The notes: generated by a model from the sequence alone, not told the origin. A DNA stretch of 64,000 bases from Saccharibacillus endophyticus (GCF_013185185.1 NZ_JAAZWE010000004.1:528232-592231); one strand, 5' to 3'; positions 1-7,791 are shown, numbered from the stretch's first letter. Numbers and translations: made by a program.

Positions 1-81
1 CGCCATGGACAATGGACGTATTACCGCCGAAACGAAGCTTCGATTCAAGCCTTGGCCGAAGAAATCCGCACGAGTCTGTAA
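1..81 (+). CDS. C-terminal end of an ArsR-type HTH regulator (partial)
   Basis: The frame is open from the window edge to a TAA at 79-81, so only the last 26 residues are visible. The segment WTYYRRNEASIQAL followed by a short helix resembles the end of ArsR-family winged-helix repressors, where a W/xYYRL strand precedes the C-terminal dimer helix. DNA-binding and metal-sensing parts lie outside the window, so ligand and target are unknown. It is followed by an inverted repeat (TTTGCGC at 117-123, GCGCAAA at 132-138) that could be an operator or weak terminator for the transporter pair downstream. The family call rests on a short fragment. Confidence 0.45.
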   Translation, partial: RHGQWTYYRRNEASIQALAEEIRTSL

Positions 82-214
82 ATCGCCGTCCGCGATAGTT
101 GTCCGGACGGCCGACTTTTGCGCGCGCACTTGCGCAAATTAGCGAAATCCGCATTTCTCAGGCTAATATATCGTTTTTTCTAGATATTTAATTATTGGAA
201 AAAGGAGAAATTAT

Positions 215-643
215 ATGCGCCCCCTTTACTATCTGCTGGCTCTTCTAGCCGGCGCCGCCCTCAGCTTCGAAGGGGCGATTTACGCCGAACTCGGCAAATC
301 GATCGGCCAAGTCGAGACGAGCTTTTACAATTTTGCGGCGGGCACCATCATCGTCGGCCTATTGTGGCTGTTTTTCGGAAAAGGAGAAATATCGCAGATC
401 AAGCGCGCGCCCAAATGGTCGCTGCTCGGCGGTCTGCTCGGCGTCGTCTATCTGACTTCGATCGTGATCAGCGTGCCTTTCGTCGGCGTAGGCGTCACGA
501 TGGTGGCGGTCATCATCGGCCAGATGGTCATGAGCATGGTCATCGAACATTACGGCTGGCTCGGCAGCGAACCGACGCCGGTCAACAAAGAAAAAATACT
601 CGCGGTGGTCTCCATGACCGCCGCGCTGCTGCTTATCAACTAG
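215..643 (+). CDS. YdcZ/DUF606-family DMT transporter, copy 1
   Basis: A 142-residue protein with four to five hydrophobic segments (about 3-22, 38-54, 68-88, 92-112, 125-142), the size and pattern of the YdcZ (DUF606) branch of the drug/metabolite transporter superfamily. These half-size proteins sit in the cytoplasmic membrane, often as adjacent pairs; substrates are mostly unknown. An AAAGGAGAAATTAT Shine-Dalgarno region precedes the ATG. It is a paralogue of the next gene, sharing the LLWLFFG/LYLLFFG turn and the GWLGSE/GWFNSL C-terminal part. Its TAG stop is formed by the edge of an inserted repeat; joining the two flanks restores a TAA at the same codon, so the protein is not truncated by the insertion. 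Confidence 0.8.
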   Translation: MRPLYYLLALLAGAALSFEGAIYAELGKSIGQVETSFYNFAAGTIIVGLLWLFFGKGEISQIKRAPKWSLLGGLLGVVYLTSIVISVPFVGVGVTMVAVIIGQMVMSMVIEHYGWLGSEPTPVNKEKILAVVSMTAALLLIN

Positions 644-803
644 GGCGTGTACGCAAACTTCGAAGGCAGCAGATTTGGCTGAATTTTCGATCTATGCAAG
701 GAACGATTTCGAAGGCGTGCCGGGGCACGTCTTCGAAATCGTGACGCGGCAGAGGACGAAAAGACAGGCAAAGATGCACTTCAGTAAGTTTGCGTACACG
801 ACC
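643..803. mobile_element. MITE-like element, family A copy 1
   Basis: A 161-bp non-coding insert with terminal inverted repeats: left end GGGCGTGTACGCAAACTT, right end AAGTTTGCGTACACGACC, both flanked by TA (641-642 and 804-805), consistent with a TA target duplication. The interior holds a further palindrome (GATTTCGAAGGCGTGCC against GGGGCACGTCTTCGAAATC). A second copy lies at 50114-50239 in inverted orientation. No transposase is present, so it would be a non-autonomous element; the transposase family (IS630-like or IS5-like, both able to target TA) is a guess. Confidence 0.75.
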
Positions 804-834
804 TAAAACCTTATCAACATTAAAGGAGGCCTTT

Positions 835-1305
835 ATGGGATCATTCATGATTTTGTTCACCCTGCTCGGCGGCATTACGCTCAGCGCGCAGTCTTCCATC
901 AACGGAACATTGGGCCGAAAAGCCGGTTCGCTCGAAACGACGCTGCTTACATTCGTAACCGGCACGCTGTTTTTGGCGCTTTATCTCCTGTTTTTCGGAA
1001 ACGGAAATCTCGGCGCTTTGTTCGACGCGCCGAAGTGGCAGCTCAGCGCGGCTTTTCTGGGCACGGTCTATCTGCTGTTGACCGTGATCGCCGTGCCGAA
1101 AATCGGCGTGATCGCGGCCAATATCGCCGGAATCGCGGGGCAGCTCGTCGCCGGCATGCTGATCGACCACTTCGGTTGGTTCAACAGCCTGGAAATTCAT
1201 CTCGATGGCAAACGGATACTTGCGCTCGGATTCATGGCGCTGGCGCTTTATTTGATTTATAGAGGGAACAAACGCTCCGCGGCGCAAGCCGAAGCGGCGG
1301 CGTAA
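835..1305 (+). CDS. YdcZ/DUF606-family DMT transporter, copy 2
   Basis: A 156-residue hydrophobic protein, paralogue of the gene at 215-643 and oriented in the same direction. Five membrane segments are visible (about 2-20, 40-57, 66-90, 94-112, 130-147), ending in a charged cytoplasmic tail. AAAGGAGG at 822-829 is well placed for the ATG at 835; an upstream in-frame start at 790 would lie inside the repeat and is rejected. Paired YdcZ proteins commonly work together in one membrane transporter, which fits the tandem arrangement; substrate unknown. The repeat element between the two genes may alter read-through from copy 1 to copy 2. Confidence 0.82.
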   Translation: MGSFMILFTLLGGITLSAQSSINGTLGRKAGSLETTLLTFVTGTLFLALYLLFFGNGNLGALFDAPKWQLSAAFLGTVYLLLTVIAVPKIGVIAANIAGIAGQLVAGMLIDHFGWFNSLEIHLDGKRILALGFMALALYLIYRGNKRSAAQAEAAA

Positions 1306-1327
1306 CGCGAAGCAACCTCAAACCGCA

Positions 1328-1378
1328 TAAAAAAGGACTGTCCCGCTGCCGAATTACGGCTTGCGGACAGTCCTTTTT
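1328..1378. terminator. Bidirectional rho-independent terminator
   Basis: AAAGGACTGTCC pairs with GGACAGTCCTTT around a GC-rich loop, with A-run on the left and T-run on the right. It separates the convergent transporter gene and the SUKH gene. Confidence 0.85.
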
Positions 1379-1386
1379 GCTTTGTT

Positions 1387-2079
1387 TCAAACAACCGGAA
1401 CCTCTTCCCCGCCCAATAAAATCGCCTTCATATCCTCGAACGAATCGGCGATTTGCCTGACGTGCGGCTTTACGTTCTCCCGCATCGATACGCCGTCCTC
1501 GCCGAGATTGAACAGATCGTCATGCAGCATCCAGATCACCGGGCAGTCTCCGTCTTCGCCTTTTTGCTTCAAATCGAAGCATATCGGCCCTTGGCCGTCT
1601 TCGCCGATCGCGAACGGCAGATAACCTGCCGCGATAAGCGGGCCCCAATCTTCCGCGGCGTTGCGCTCCAGCTCCGCAAGCCCGGTTTCCGTATCGAGCG
1701 CCGGAAGCGTGAACGACATGCACCCGCCGACATACCCTCCCCGGCCGTCGCTCATCCCCGCGGACGTCCAGCTTACCAGATGGTACGCTTGCAGCAGCGC
1801 GCGGAAGCCCGGCGGAAAAACCGCGCGCAGCCTCGTTTCCAGCGCGTCGATCGCTTCGCCGGAGATCGTCGACGGAACCGGCTTCCAGAACTTCCACTCG
1901 CCGTCATCTTCATCTTGAAGCTCTTCCGGAACCTCGCGCCCCGTATCCAGCATGTCTGCCGGGATATTGTCGCCCAAGTCGTAAAACAGCATTCGGAACC
2001 GTGCATTCGTATGACGCGCGTCGATTCTTCGACGGATGTCCTCGATCTCCGCGACAAATTTCTTTTCCCGTTCGTCCAT
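1387..2079 (-). CDS. SMI1/KNR4 (SUKH) domain protein
   Basis: A 230-residue acidic protein. The central part (about 70-215) has the SUKH layout: a helix with LETRLRAVFPPGFRALL, then GPLIAAGYLPFAIGEDGQG followed by an ICFD strand, and a C-terminal helix (IADSFEDMKAILLG). SUKH proteins are often immunity proteins against toxins but also occur as housekeeping or unassigned proteins; no toxin gene is adjacent, so immunity is not supported here. The gene is monocistronic, with a terminator at its end. Start chosen at the ATG after a GGGAAAAG-type RBS. Confidence 0.75.
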   Translation of the reverse strand: MDEREKKFVAEIEDIRRRIDARHTNARFRMLFYDLGDNIPADMLDTGREVPEELQDEDDGEWKFWKPVPSTISGEAIDALETRLRAVFPPGFRALLQAYHLVSWTSAGMSDGRGGYVGGCMSFTLPALDTETGLAELERNAAEDWGPLIAAGYLPFAIGEDGQGPICFDLKQKGEDGDCPVIWMLHDDLFNLGEDGVSMRENVKPHVRQIADSFEDMKAILLGGEEVPVV

Positions 2080-2437
2080 TTTTGCTTTTCCCCTTTCCTG
2101 TCCAAGCTCCGGCTGCGAAAAGCTCGATGGCAGGGCTTTTCGCTCCCTTTTCCAACTTTACCAGACGGACGGCTGGCGGAAAAGACCGACGGCGAAGACG
2201 CCCGCCACAAGCCGCCGAAGCCGTTTTTCGCCGGAAAAGAAAAATTTCTTTCCCCACATTTTTTTGCCACCCTTCGGTCTTCGGCTACATCTAAACAACA
2301 GATCGGAATTTTCGAGTTTCCGCAGCTGCCCGCGTACGAAATTTCGGAAAGGCGATATAAATTTCAGCCATGCCCCGTCTTTTCGTGTACCCGGGGCAAG
2401 AATCGAACATCCAGAATAACCGAAGGAGCTGAACCCC
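2080..2437. other. 358-bp leader of the van-like operon
   Basis: Long divergent intergenic region between the SUKH gene and the ligase operon. I see a possible -10 (TATAAA at 2356-2361) without a convincing -35, and a hairpin TGCCCCG (2371-2377) with CGGGGCA (2392-2398) just upstream of the ligase RBS (CGAAGGAG). No VanR-type direct repeats, no riboswitch and no ORF I trust. The length leaves room for regulation of the operon. Confidence 0.4.
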
Positions 2438-3508
2438 ATGATCGTTTACGTTCTGTACGGAGGCCAATCGCCCGAGCATGAAGTGTCGCTGAAAACGGCG
2501 GCCACGGTGCTGAAGGCGCTGAATACGCAAAAGCACGAGGTTTATCCGATTTACATTTCGCGCGAAGGTCTATGGACCGGACTGGGCCGGATGCCGGAAG
2601 ACGGATTGAACGCGGAAAACCTGATGCCCGTGTCCCGACATGCCGACGCGGCTTCTTCGCTCGGCGAAGTCCTGAAGGCCGAATTTTCTCTTCCCGGCGA
2701 AAAAGTCGCCCTGCCGCTGCTGCACGGAGCTAACGGCGAAGACGGCACGGTGCAGGGACTGCTGGAACTGCTCGGCATTCCTTACGTCGGCAACGGCGTC
2801 CTGTCCGCGGCCATGACGCTGGACAAAGACGTGACCCACCGGCTCGCCGGACTCGCCGGCATCCGGCAAACGGCATACGAGATCGTCACGCGCCGCGAAT
2901 GGGAAGAAGATCAAGCGGGCGTGCTGAGCCGCCTGAAGAAGCGCGGCCTGCTGCCGGGCTACGTCAAGCCGGCGACGCTCGGCTCCTCGATCGGCATCAG
3001 CCGCTGCGAAGACGAGGCCGCGCTGGAAGCCGGCATCGAAGAGGCGCTGCGCCACGACGTCAAGCTCGTGATCGAGCGGGAAGTTCCCGGCCGCGAGATC
3101 CAGGTCGCGGTCATGGGCAACGACCGCCCGCAAGCTTCGCTGCCGGGCGAATTCCTGCACGGCGTGAAGTTTTTCGACTTCCGCGCCAAATATGCCGATC
3201 CGACGCTTCGCATGTCGATTCCGGCCGAAATCCCGCCCGCGGCCGCCGAAGAGATCCGCGAATCGGCGATCCGCGCTTATGAAGCGCTCTGCTGCTCGGG
3301 ACTGGCGCGGGTGGACTTTTTCCTCGGTGAAGACGGACGGGTCTACCTGAACGAGATCAACGCGCTGCCGGGCTTTACCGGCACCAGCATGTATCCCGTC
3401 ATGTGGGAGCGGACGGACGGCACGACCTACGCGGCCCTGATCGAAAAGCTGATGGACTACGCGCTGGAGCGCGGCCGTACGCGGGCGTCCGTCGGCGGCG
3501 CGCGATGA
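2438..3508 (+). CDS. D-alanine--D-alanine (or D-Ala-D-X) ligase, ATP-grasp
   Basis: A 356-residue cytoplasmic ATP-grasp ligase that joins D-alanine to a second D-amino acid to make the terminal dipeptide of peptidoglycan precursors. Visible motifs: GGQSPEHEVS (8-17, with the catalytic Glu15), HGANGEDGT (96-104), GSSIGIS (182-188), the omega-loop FDFRAKY with Lys251-Tyr252, and NEINALPGFTGTSMYP (305-320). The K-Y pair and SMYP ending are those of Bacillus/Staphylococcus Ddl (D-Ala specificity); known D-lactate ligases replace the Tyr. The context (racemase, VanXY, VanT-like protein) instead suggests a D-Ala-D-Ser role, so specificity is open. RBS CGAAGGAG; the stop overlaps the next start (ATGA at 3505-3508). 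Confidence 0.9.
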   Translation: MIVYVLYGGQSPEHEVSLKTAATVLKALNTQKHEVYPIYISREGLWTGLGRMPEDGLNAENLMPVSRHADAASSLGEVLKAEFSLPGEKVALPLLHGANGEDGTVQGLLELLGIPYVGNGVLSAAMTLDKDVTHRLAGLAGIRQTAYEIVTRREWEEDQAGVLSRLKKRGLLPGYVKPATLGSSIGISRCEDEAALEAGIEEALRHDVKLVIEREVPGREIQVAVMGNDRPQASLPGEFLHGVKFFDFRAKYADPTLRMSIPAEIPPAAAEEIRESAIRAYEALCCSGLARVDFFLGEDGRVYLNEINALPGFTGTSMYPVMWERTDGTTYAALIEKLMDYALERGRTRASVGGAR

Positions 3509-4767
3509 GCGCCGTGTACCGCGATACCCGGGCGGACGTCGATACGGCGGCGATTCGGCGCAATCTGTCGAAGATCCGCCGCCGCTTCCCCGCTTCGGTC
3601 CGGCTGATGGCGGTCGTCAAAGCGAACGGCTACGGGCACGGCGCGATCGAGAGCGCGGAAGCGGCCCTCGCGGCCGGCGCCGACATGCTCGGCGTCGCGC
3701 TGCTCGAAGAAGCCGTCGAGCTGCGCGAGCGCGGCATCCGGCTGCCCATCCTGGTATTGGCGCCGGTTCCGCCGCGTTACGCGGAACTCGCGGCCGCGCT
3801 GGATATCCGGCTGACCGTCACGGAAGCCGATTGGTTCCGACAGCGCGAAGAGCTTCGGCGGAGCCTCGGCGGACCGGGCGGCGACGGAACGCGCAAAAGC
3901 GATCCGAACGCAGCCTTCCCGCAAGGCATCGGAACCGAACCGCCGAACGGCCCTCCGCTGCGCGTGCACGTCAAGCTCGATACCGGCCTGGGCCGGATCG
4001 GGCTGAGAAGCCTCGAAGAATGGGAGCGGATCGTTCCCTGGTTGAAAAGGGAAGACGTCGTTACGGAAGGATTGTTCACCCATTTCGCGACGGCGGGCTG
4101 GGCGGACGCGTCATTCGTGAAGCTGCAATACCAACGCTTCCTGTCCATGACGGAATGGGCGCGTTCGTCCGGGATTCACCCTGCCCTTTTACATTGCTGC
4201 GGGAGCGCGTCGGCGCTGCGCTTTCCGGAAATGGCGCTCGACATGATACGGATCGGCGCGGCCGCTTACGGCTTCTACCCTTCCGCGCTCGCTCCACAGT
4301 GGGAGCTGGAGCCGGCGATGACGCTGCGCAGCGCGTTGATTCAGGCCAAGCGGGTATCCGCCGGAGACACGATCGGCTACGACCGTGCCTATACGGCGCG
4401 GGGCGAGGAATGGATCGGTACCGTCCCGATCGGCTACGCCGACGGATGGTCGCAGATCATGCAGGGCGGCGAAGTGCTCGTCGGCGGCAGACGCGCCGAG
4501 ATCGTCGGCCGGATCGGCATGGACCAACTGACCGTCCGGCTGCCGGCCCCTTGCCGGGCCGGCGACCCGGTCGTCCTGATCGGCAGCCAGGGCGGCGAAA
4601 AAATCTCCTGCGCGGAAGCCGCGTCTCGCGCCGGCATCGTCCCGCAGGAAATCACCGCTTCCTTGACCGGAAGAGTGCCGAGAAATTACGAACCGGAATT
4701 CGGCAGCGAAGCTTTGACGAAGGAGGAATACGCATGGAAACCGAAACAAGACGTCTTGCGAAGATAA
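3505..4767 (+). CDS. Alanine/serine racemase, VanT racemase-domain-like
   Basis: A 420-residue PLP-dependent racemase of the alanine racemase fold: AVVKANGYGHG carries the PLP lysine (Lys39), HVKLDTGLGRIG the barrel motif, and IGYDRAYTA the catalytic Tyr292; GTVPIGYADGW and GRIGMDQ follow. By my alignment Gln381 (PQEITASLTGRVPR) occupies the place of the active-site Tyr354 of Geobacillus Alr; VanT serine racemases have Asn there. An amide residue at this site suggests altered or broadened specificity, possibly D-serine production. A low-complexity loop (about 121-150) is inserted in the barrel. The ATG overlaps the ligase stop by 4 nt. It lacks the N-terminal membrane domain of VanT, which is encoded separately at 5467-6588. 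Confidence 0.88.
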   Translation: MSAVYRDTRADVDTAAIRRNLSKIRRRFPASVRLMAVVKANGYGHGAIESAEAALAAGADMLGVALLEEAVELRERGIRLPILVLAPVPPRYAELAAALDIRLTVTEADWFRQREELRRSLGGPGGDGTRKSDPNAAFPQGIGTEPPNGPPLRVHVKLDTGLGRIGLRSLEEWERIVPWLKREDVVTEGLFTHFATAGWADASFVKLQYQRFLSMTEWARSSGIHPALLHCCGSASALRFPEMALDMIRIGAAAYGFYPSALAPQWELEPAMTLRSALIQAKRVSAGDTIGYDRAYTARGEEWIGTVPIGYADGWSQIMQGGEVLVGGRRAEIVGRIGMDQLTVRLPAPCRAGDPVVLIGSQGGEKISCAEAASRAGIVPQEITASLTGRVPRNYEPEFGSEALTKEEYAWKPKQDVLRR

Positions 4768-5477
4768 ACGGGTATAGCAACGAAATGAAGGAGCAGCCGA
4801 ATCCGGTGCATCAACCGAAAACCGAAATGAGAGCACGCACGAATAAGGCGCCACAACCGGACTCGGTGCCGGTCCTGGTCAACCGGCACCATCCTTGGAC
4901 CGAAAGCGCCGAGGATACGGACAGCCGGCTTGCTCCGGTAAGCGCCTTCCCGGACATTCGGGCGCTGGACTCGAATATCCGGCTGGATCGAACCTGCCTG
5001 CAACGGCTGGACGCGCTGCTGGACGCCGTCAGCGGCAAAAACGGCATCGTCGTCGTCAGCGGTTACCGCGACCTGGCCGAACAGACGGAGATTTATTACT
5101 CTTCGCTGCGGGAAAACGGCGCGCCATACACCGCCAAATTCGTGGCGCTGCCGGGATGCAGCGAGCATCATACCGGATTGGCCGTGGACGTCGGCTCGGC
5201 GGCGGGCGGATTGGACTTTATCGCGCCGGAATTTCCGGACGACGGCGTCTGCGGCGCGTTCAAAGCGAGAGCGGCCGAATTCGGCTTCGTCCAGCGCTAC
5301 AAAGCGCACAAAGAGCATTTGACCGGCATTTCTTGCGAGCCTTGGCATTTTCGTTACGTCGGCGCGCCGCATGCCGCGATCATGGAAGAACGCGACTTGT
5401 GCCTCGAGGAATATGTCGAGATTCTGCGGCAGGAGCGCGCGAAAGCCGGACACGGCGAGGCTTCCCATGGGAACTGA
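4734..5477 (+). CDS. VanXY-type D,D-dipeptidase/D,D-carboxypeptidase (peptidase M15B)
   Basis: A 247-residue zinc peptidase. Motifs: SGYRDLAEQTEIYY (109-122), CSEHHTGLAVDVG with ligands His145 and Asp152, and GISCEPWHFRYVGAPHA with base Glu202 and ligand His205. GIxxEPWHxRYVGxPH followed by an IMEERDLCLEEYVEIL tail is what I associate with VanXY enzymes, which hydrolyse D-Ala-D-Ala dipeptide and remove terminal D-Ala from pentapeptide. No signal peptide or membrane segment is present, so it is cytoplasmic like VanXY and unlike membrane VanY. The start at 4734 follows a perfect AAGGAGG (4720-4726) inside the racemase gene, giving a 34-nt overlap. The first about 65 residues are a polar extension. 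Confidence 0.87.
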   Translation: METETRRLAKINGYSNEMKEQPNPVHQPKTEMRARTNKAPQPDSVPVLVNRHHPWTESAEDTDSRLAPVSAFPDIRALDSNIRLDRTCLQRLDALLDAVSGKNGIVVVSGYRDLAEQTEIYYSSLRENGAPYTAKFVALPGCSEHHTGLAVDVGSAAGGLDFIAPEFPDDGVCGAFKARAAEFGFVQRYKAHKEHLTGISCEPWHFRYVGAPHAAIMEERDLCLEEYVEILRQERAKAGHGEASHGN

Positions 5478-6588
5478 TCGGCCCGCGGCACGATCTTCCC
5501 GGAATATCGGCGGCACGGATTGGCTGAAATTCATGGCCGCGCTGCTCGTGATCGCCAACCACACGTCTCCGCTGGCGAGCGTCAGCCCGCAGGCCGACTT
5601 TTGGGTCGCCGGGCTGATCTCGAGGGTAGCCGTGCCGATCTTTTTTATCGGGTCCGGATTTTTCCTGTTCCGAAAATTCGCGGACGACGCTTCCGCGAAC
5701 CGCTCCGCCGTCCTCCGCTACACGAACAAGATCGCGCTGCTGTACGGCTTGTCGATTCTGATCTATCTGCCGCTCAACGTCTACAAAGGCGATTTCGCGC
5801 AGGGCTTCGACGTCGGCTCGGTTCTGCGGGATATCGTGCTGGACGGCACCTTTTATCATCTGTGGTTTTTCCCGGCGCTTTGGATCGGCATCTGGTTGAT
5901 TTATTTCCTGAGCCGCTTGCCTTCGATGGCTTGGGCCTGGACGGCCGCGATCGCTTTGTACGCGTTCGGTCTGCTGGGCGACGGCTATTACGGCTTCGCC
6001 GCGAATGCCCTGCATCTGAAACCGGCTTATGATGCGCTTTACGCCTGGATGGATTATACGCGCAACGGCCTGTTTTTCGCGCCTCTGCCTATTCTGGCAG
6101 GCGCGGCGCTGGCCCGGCGGGGCCTGCCGAAGTCCGCGCCTTCGCGCTTCGCCGGCATCCGGCTCGGCGCGGCGGCGATCGTCGCCCTGCTTCTGCTGAT
6201 CGCCGAAGGCGAATGGCTTCGCGGCCTCGACCTGCCCCGGCACGGCAGCCTGTATCTGCTGTCGATTCCGGCCGCATTCCTGCTGTTCCTTTGGTCGACG
6301 ACCTGGAACGTTCGCGGCTCCAGACCTCTTCGCGCTTGGAGAACGTGGATCTACATTTTGCATCCTTGGGCGATCGTCCTGGTTCGCGGCGGCGCCGAAG
6401 CCGTAAACGGCGAACGGCTGCTGATCGCGAACAGCCCCGTGCATTACGTTGCCGTGTGCCTGGTGTCGATCGCGCTGTCCGCGCTCGCGGCTGCCGCGAT
6501 GGACAAAGCGGGAAAGATTCGCCTATTCGCGCATAACAAAAAGCGCGGAGAAGATTCTTCCTCCGCGCCTTCGCGACGAATTTTCTGA
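5467..6588 (+). CDS. VanT-type membrane domain, acyltransferase-3 family protein
   Basis: A 373-residue integral membrane protein with about ten hydrophobic segments. It opens with DWLKFMAALLVIANHTSPL and continues VAVPIFFIGSGFFLF, then HLWFFPALWIGIWL and MDYTRNGLFFAPLPI; this order is that of the acyltransferase-3 family and in particular of the N-terminal half of VanT, thought to take part in serine uptake. In enterococci this domain is fused to the racemase; here it is a separate gene, last in the operon, with its ATG overlapping the vanXY-like stop by 11 nt. A hairpin near the 3' end (GCGCGGAG against CTCCGCGC, about 6544-6570) may help end transcription. A role in exporting or acylating another substrate cannot be excluded. 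Confidence 0.8.
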   Translation: MGTDRPAARSSRNIGGTDWLKFMAALLVIANHTSPLASVSPQADFWVAGLISRVAVPIFFIGSGFFLFRKFADDASANRSAVLRYTNKIALLYGLSILIYLPLNVYKGDFAQGFDVGSVLRDIVLDGTFYHLWFFPALWIGIWLIYFLSRLPSMAWAWTAAIALYAFGLLGDGYYGFAANALHLKPAYDALYAWMDYTRNGLFFAPLPILAGAALARRGLPKSAPSRFAGIRLGAAAIVALLLLIAEGEWLRGLDLPRHGSLYLLSIPAAFLLFLWSTTWNVRGSRPLRAWRTWIYILHPWAIVLVRGGAEAVNGERLLIANSPVHYVAVCLVSIALSALAAAAMDKAGKIRLFAHNKKRGEDSSSAPSRRIF

Positions 6589-6612
6589 ATGTTCGCGCCT
6601 AGCCCGCGCTTC

Positions 6613-7791
6613 TTATCGCCGACCTGCGTTTCCGTCGGCTTCGCTTGCCCGCATCTTTCCTTCTCCCGATTCGGGAGAAGTTTTCGTTTTCGCTTCGGAT
6701 CTGCGATCCGTATACCGGAACAACACTCGCAGCAGCGGAGGAATCGCGAAGAAAATGAAGAACGTCCGAAACAACTGATACCCCGATACGATCGACAGAT
6801 CCGCACCGATCGAGTGGGCGATGACGCCCATCTGATCCATCCCGCCCGGCGCGAGACTCAGCAATGCCGTCGGTGCCGTCACGGGCTGCAAACGCGTCAG
6901 CAGCACCGTCAAGCCGAAAGCGCCGACGATCAACAGTACCCCGCTGAGCAGGGACAGCGATAACGTGCGGACTTTATTTTGAATCCGGGCAGGCTTGAGC
7001 AGCGTTCCGACGTAAGTTCCGAGTGCCAGCTGTGCCGCGGCGGTCAGTGCGTGAGGCAGTTCCGGCGCATGGAAACCCGTTGCCTGAAGCAGCGCGGTGC
7101 CGAATGCCGGACAGAGGAGGAACGCCGTCGGAAATCGTACTTTTTTCCCCAGCAAAGCCAGTCCTGCGCATAACGGCCCGTATACGAAAATATTCGGAAA
7201 CAAGCCGCTCCATGGAATGCTTTCCGCCGCTGCGACCGCTGTCGCTTCTCCTGCCTGACCCGCAAAAAGAGGACTGTAGATCATCAGCGGGATACCGACG
7301 ATAATCAGCAGCAGCCGCATCACCTGATTGACCGTCACCAGCGTCAGATCGACGCCTTTGGTCTCTTCGGCCAGCACGACCATCTGCGATAATCCGCCGG
7401 GAACGCTGCCGAGCAGCGACGTTTTGAAATCCGTGCCGGACAACTTGCCGATCACGAACGAAAGACCCGCGCATAATAACAGAAGCAAAAAAGTCATCAG
7501 GATCATATACGGCACCTGCGTGCCCATGCGCCGCAAAGCTTCGCCCGTCAGCGCCAGGCCGATCGTATAGCCGATCAGGATCAGCGCTCCGTTGCGCAGC
7601 GGCGACGGCCAGGCGTAAAGCTTCTTTTTCAGTACGTTGGAACCGATCAGAGACGCGAGCATCGGTCCTCCGAGCAGCCAAGGCACCGGAAGGTTCAAAG
7701 CCTGAAAAAGCAGCGCTCCCGCAAGCGAGATCAAGGCCGCGGTCCCGATTCGCGGCCACGGGCTTCCCGCTTCGGATAATCGATCGCTCAT
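6613..7791 (-). CDS. AbrB-family membrane protein (putative transporter)
   Basis: A 392-residue polytopic protein with two similar halves, each beginning with an LPVPWLLGGPMLASLIG or LTVLLTRLQPVTAPTALLSLA-type segment and carrying a small-residue motif (GSVPGGLSQMVVLAEE near 150, SLAPGGMDQMGVIAHS near 315). This repeated PGGxxQM pattern marks the PF05145 family, named AbrB after 'ammonia monooxygenase regulator' but not related to the AbrB transcription factor. Transport substrate is unknown. It stands alone, convergent with the van-like operon (25 bp apart), with no obvious terminator between them. Confidence 0.82.
   Translation of the reverse strand: MSDRLSEAGSPWPRIGTAALISLAGALLFQALNLPVPWLLGGPMLASLIGSNVLKKKLYAWPSPLRNGALILIGYTIGLALTGEALRRMGTQVPYMILMTFLLLLLCAGLSFVIGKLSGTDFKTSLLGSVPGGLSQMVVLAEETKGVDLTLVTVNQVMRLLLIIVGIPLMIYSPLFAGQAGEATAVAAAESIPWSGLFPNIFVYGPLCAGLALLGKKVRFPTAFLLCPAFGTALLQATGFHAPELPHALTAAAQLALGTYVGTLLKPARIQNKVRTLSLSLLSGVLLIVGAFGLTVLLTRLQPVTAPTALLSLAPGGMDQMGVIAHSIGADLSIVSGYQLFRTFFIFFAIPPLLRVLFRYTDRRSEAKTKTSPESGEGKMRASEADGNAGRR

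Noticed and set aside
1387..2079. SUKH gene as the immunity half of a toxin system
   Set aside because: No polymorphic toxin or secretion gene is adjacent, so only the domain is claimed.
2080..6612. VanR/VanS two-component genes belonging to the van-like operon
   Set aside because: The neighbours are a SUKH gene and an AbrB-type membrane protein; the only two-component pair in the window is KdpDE.
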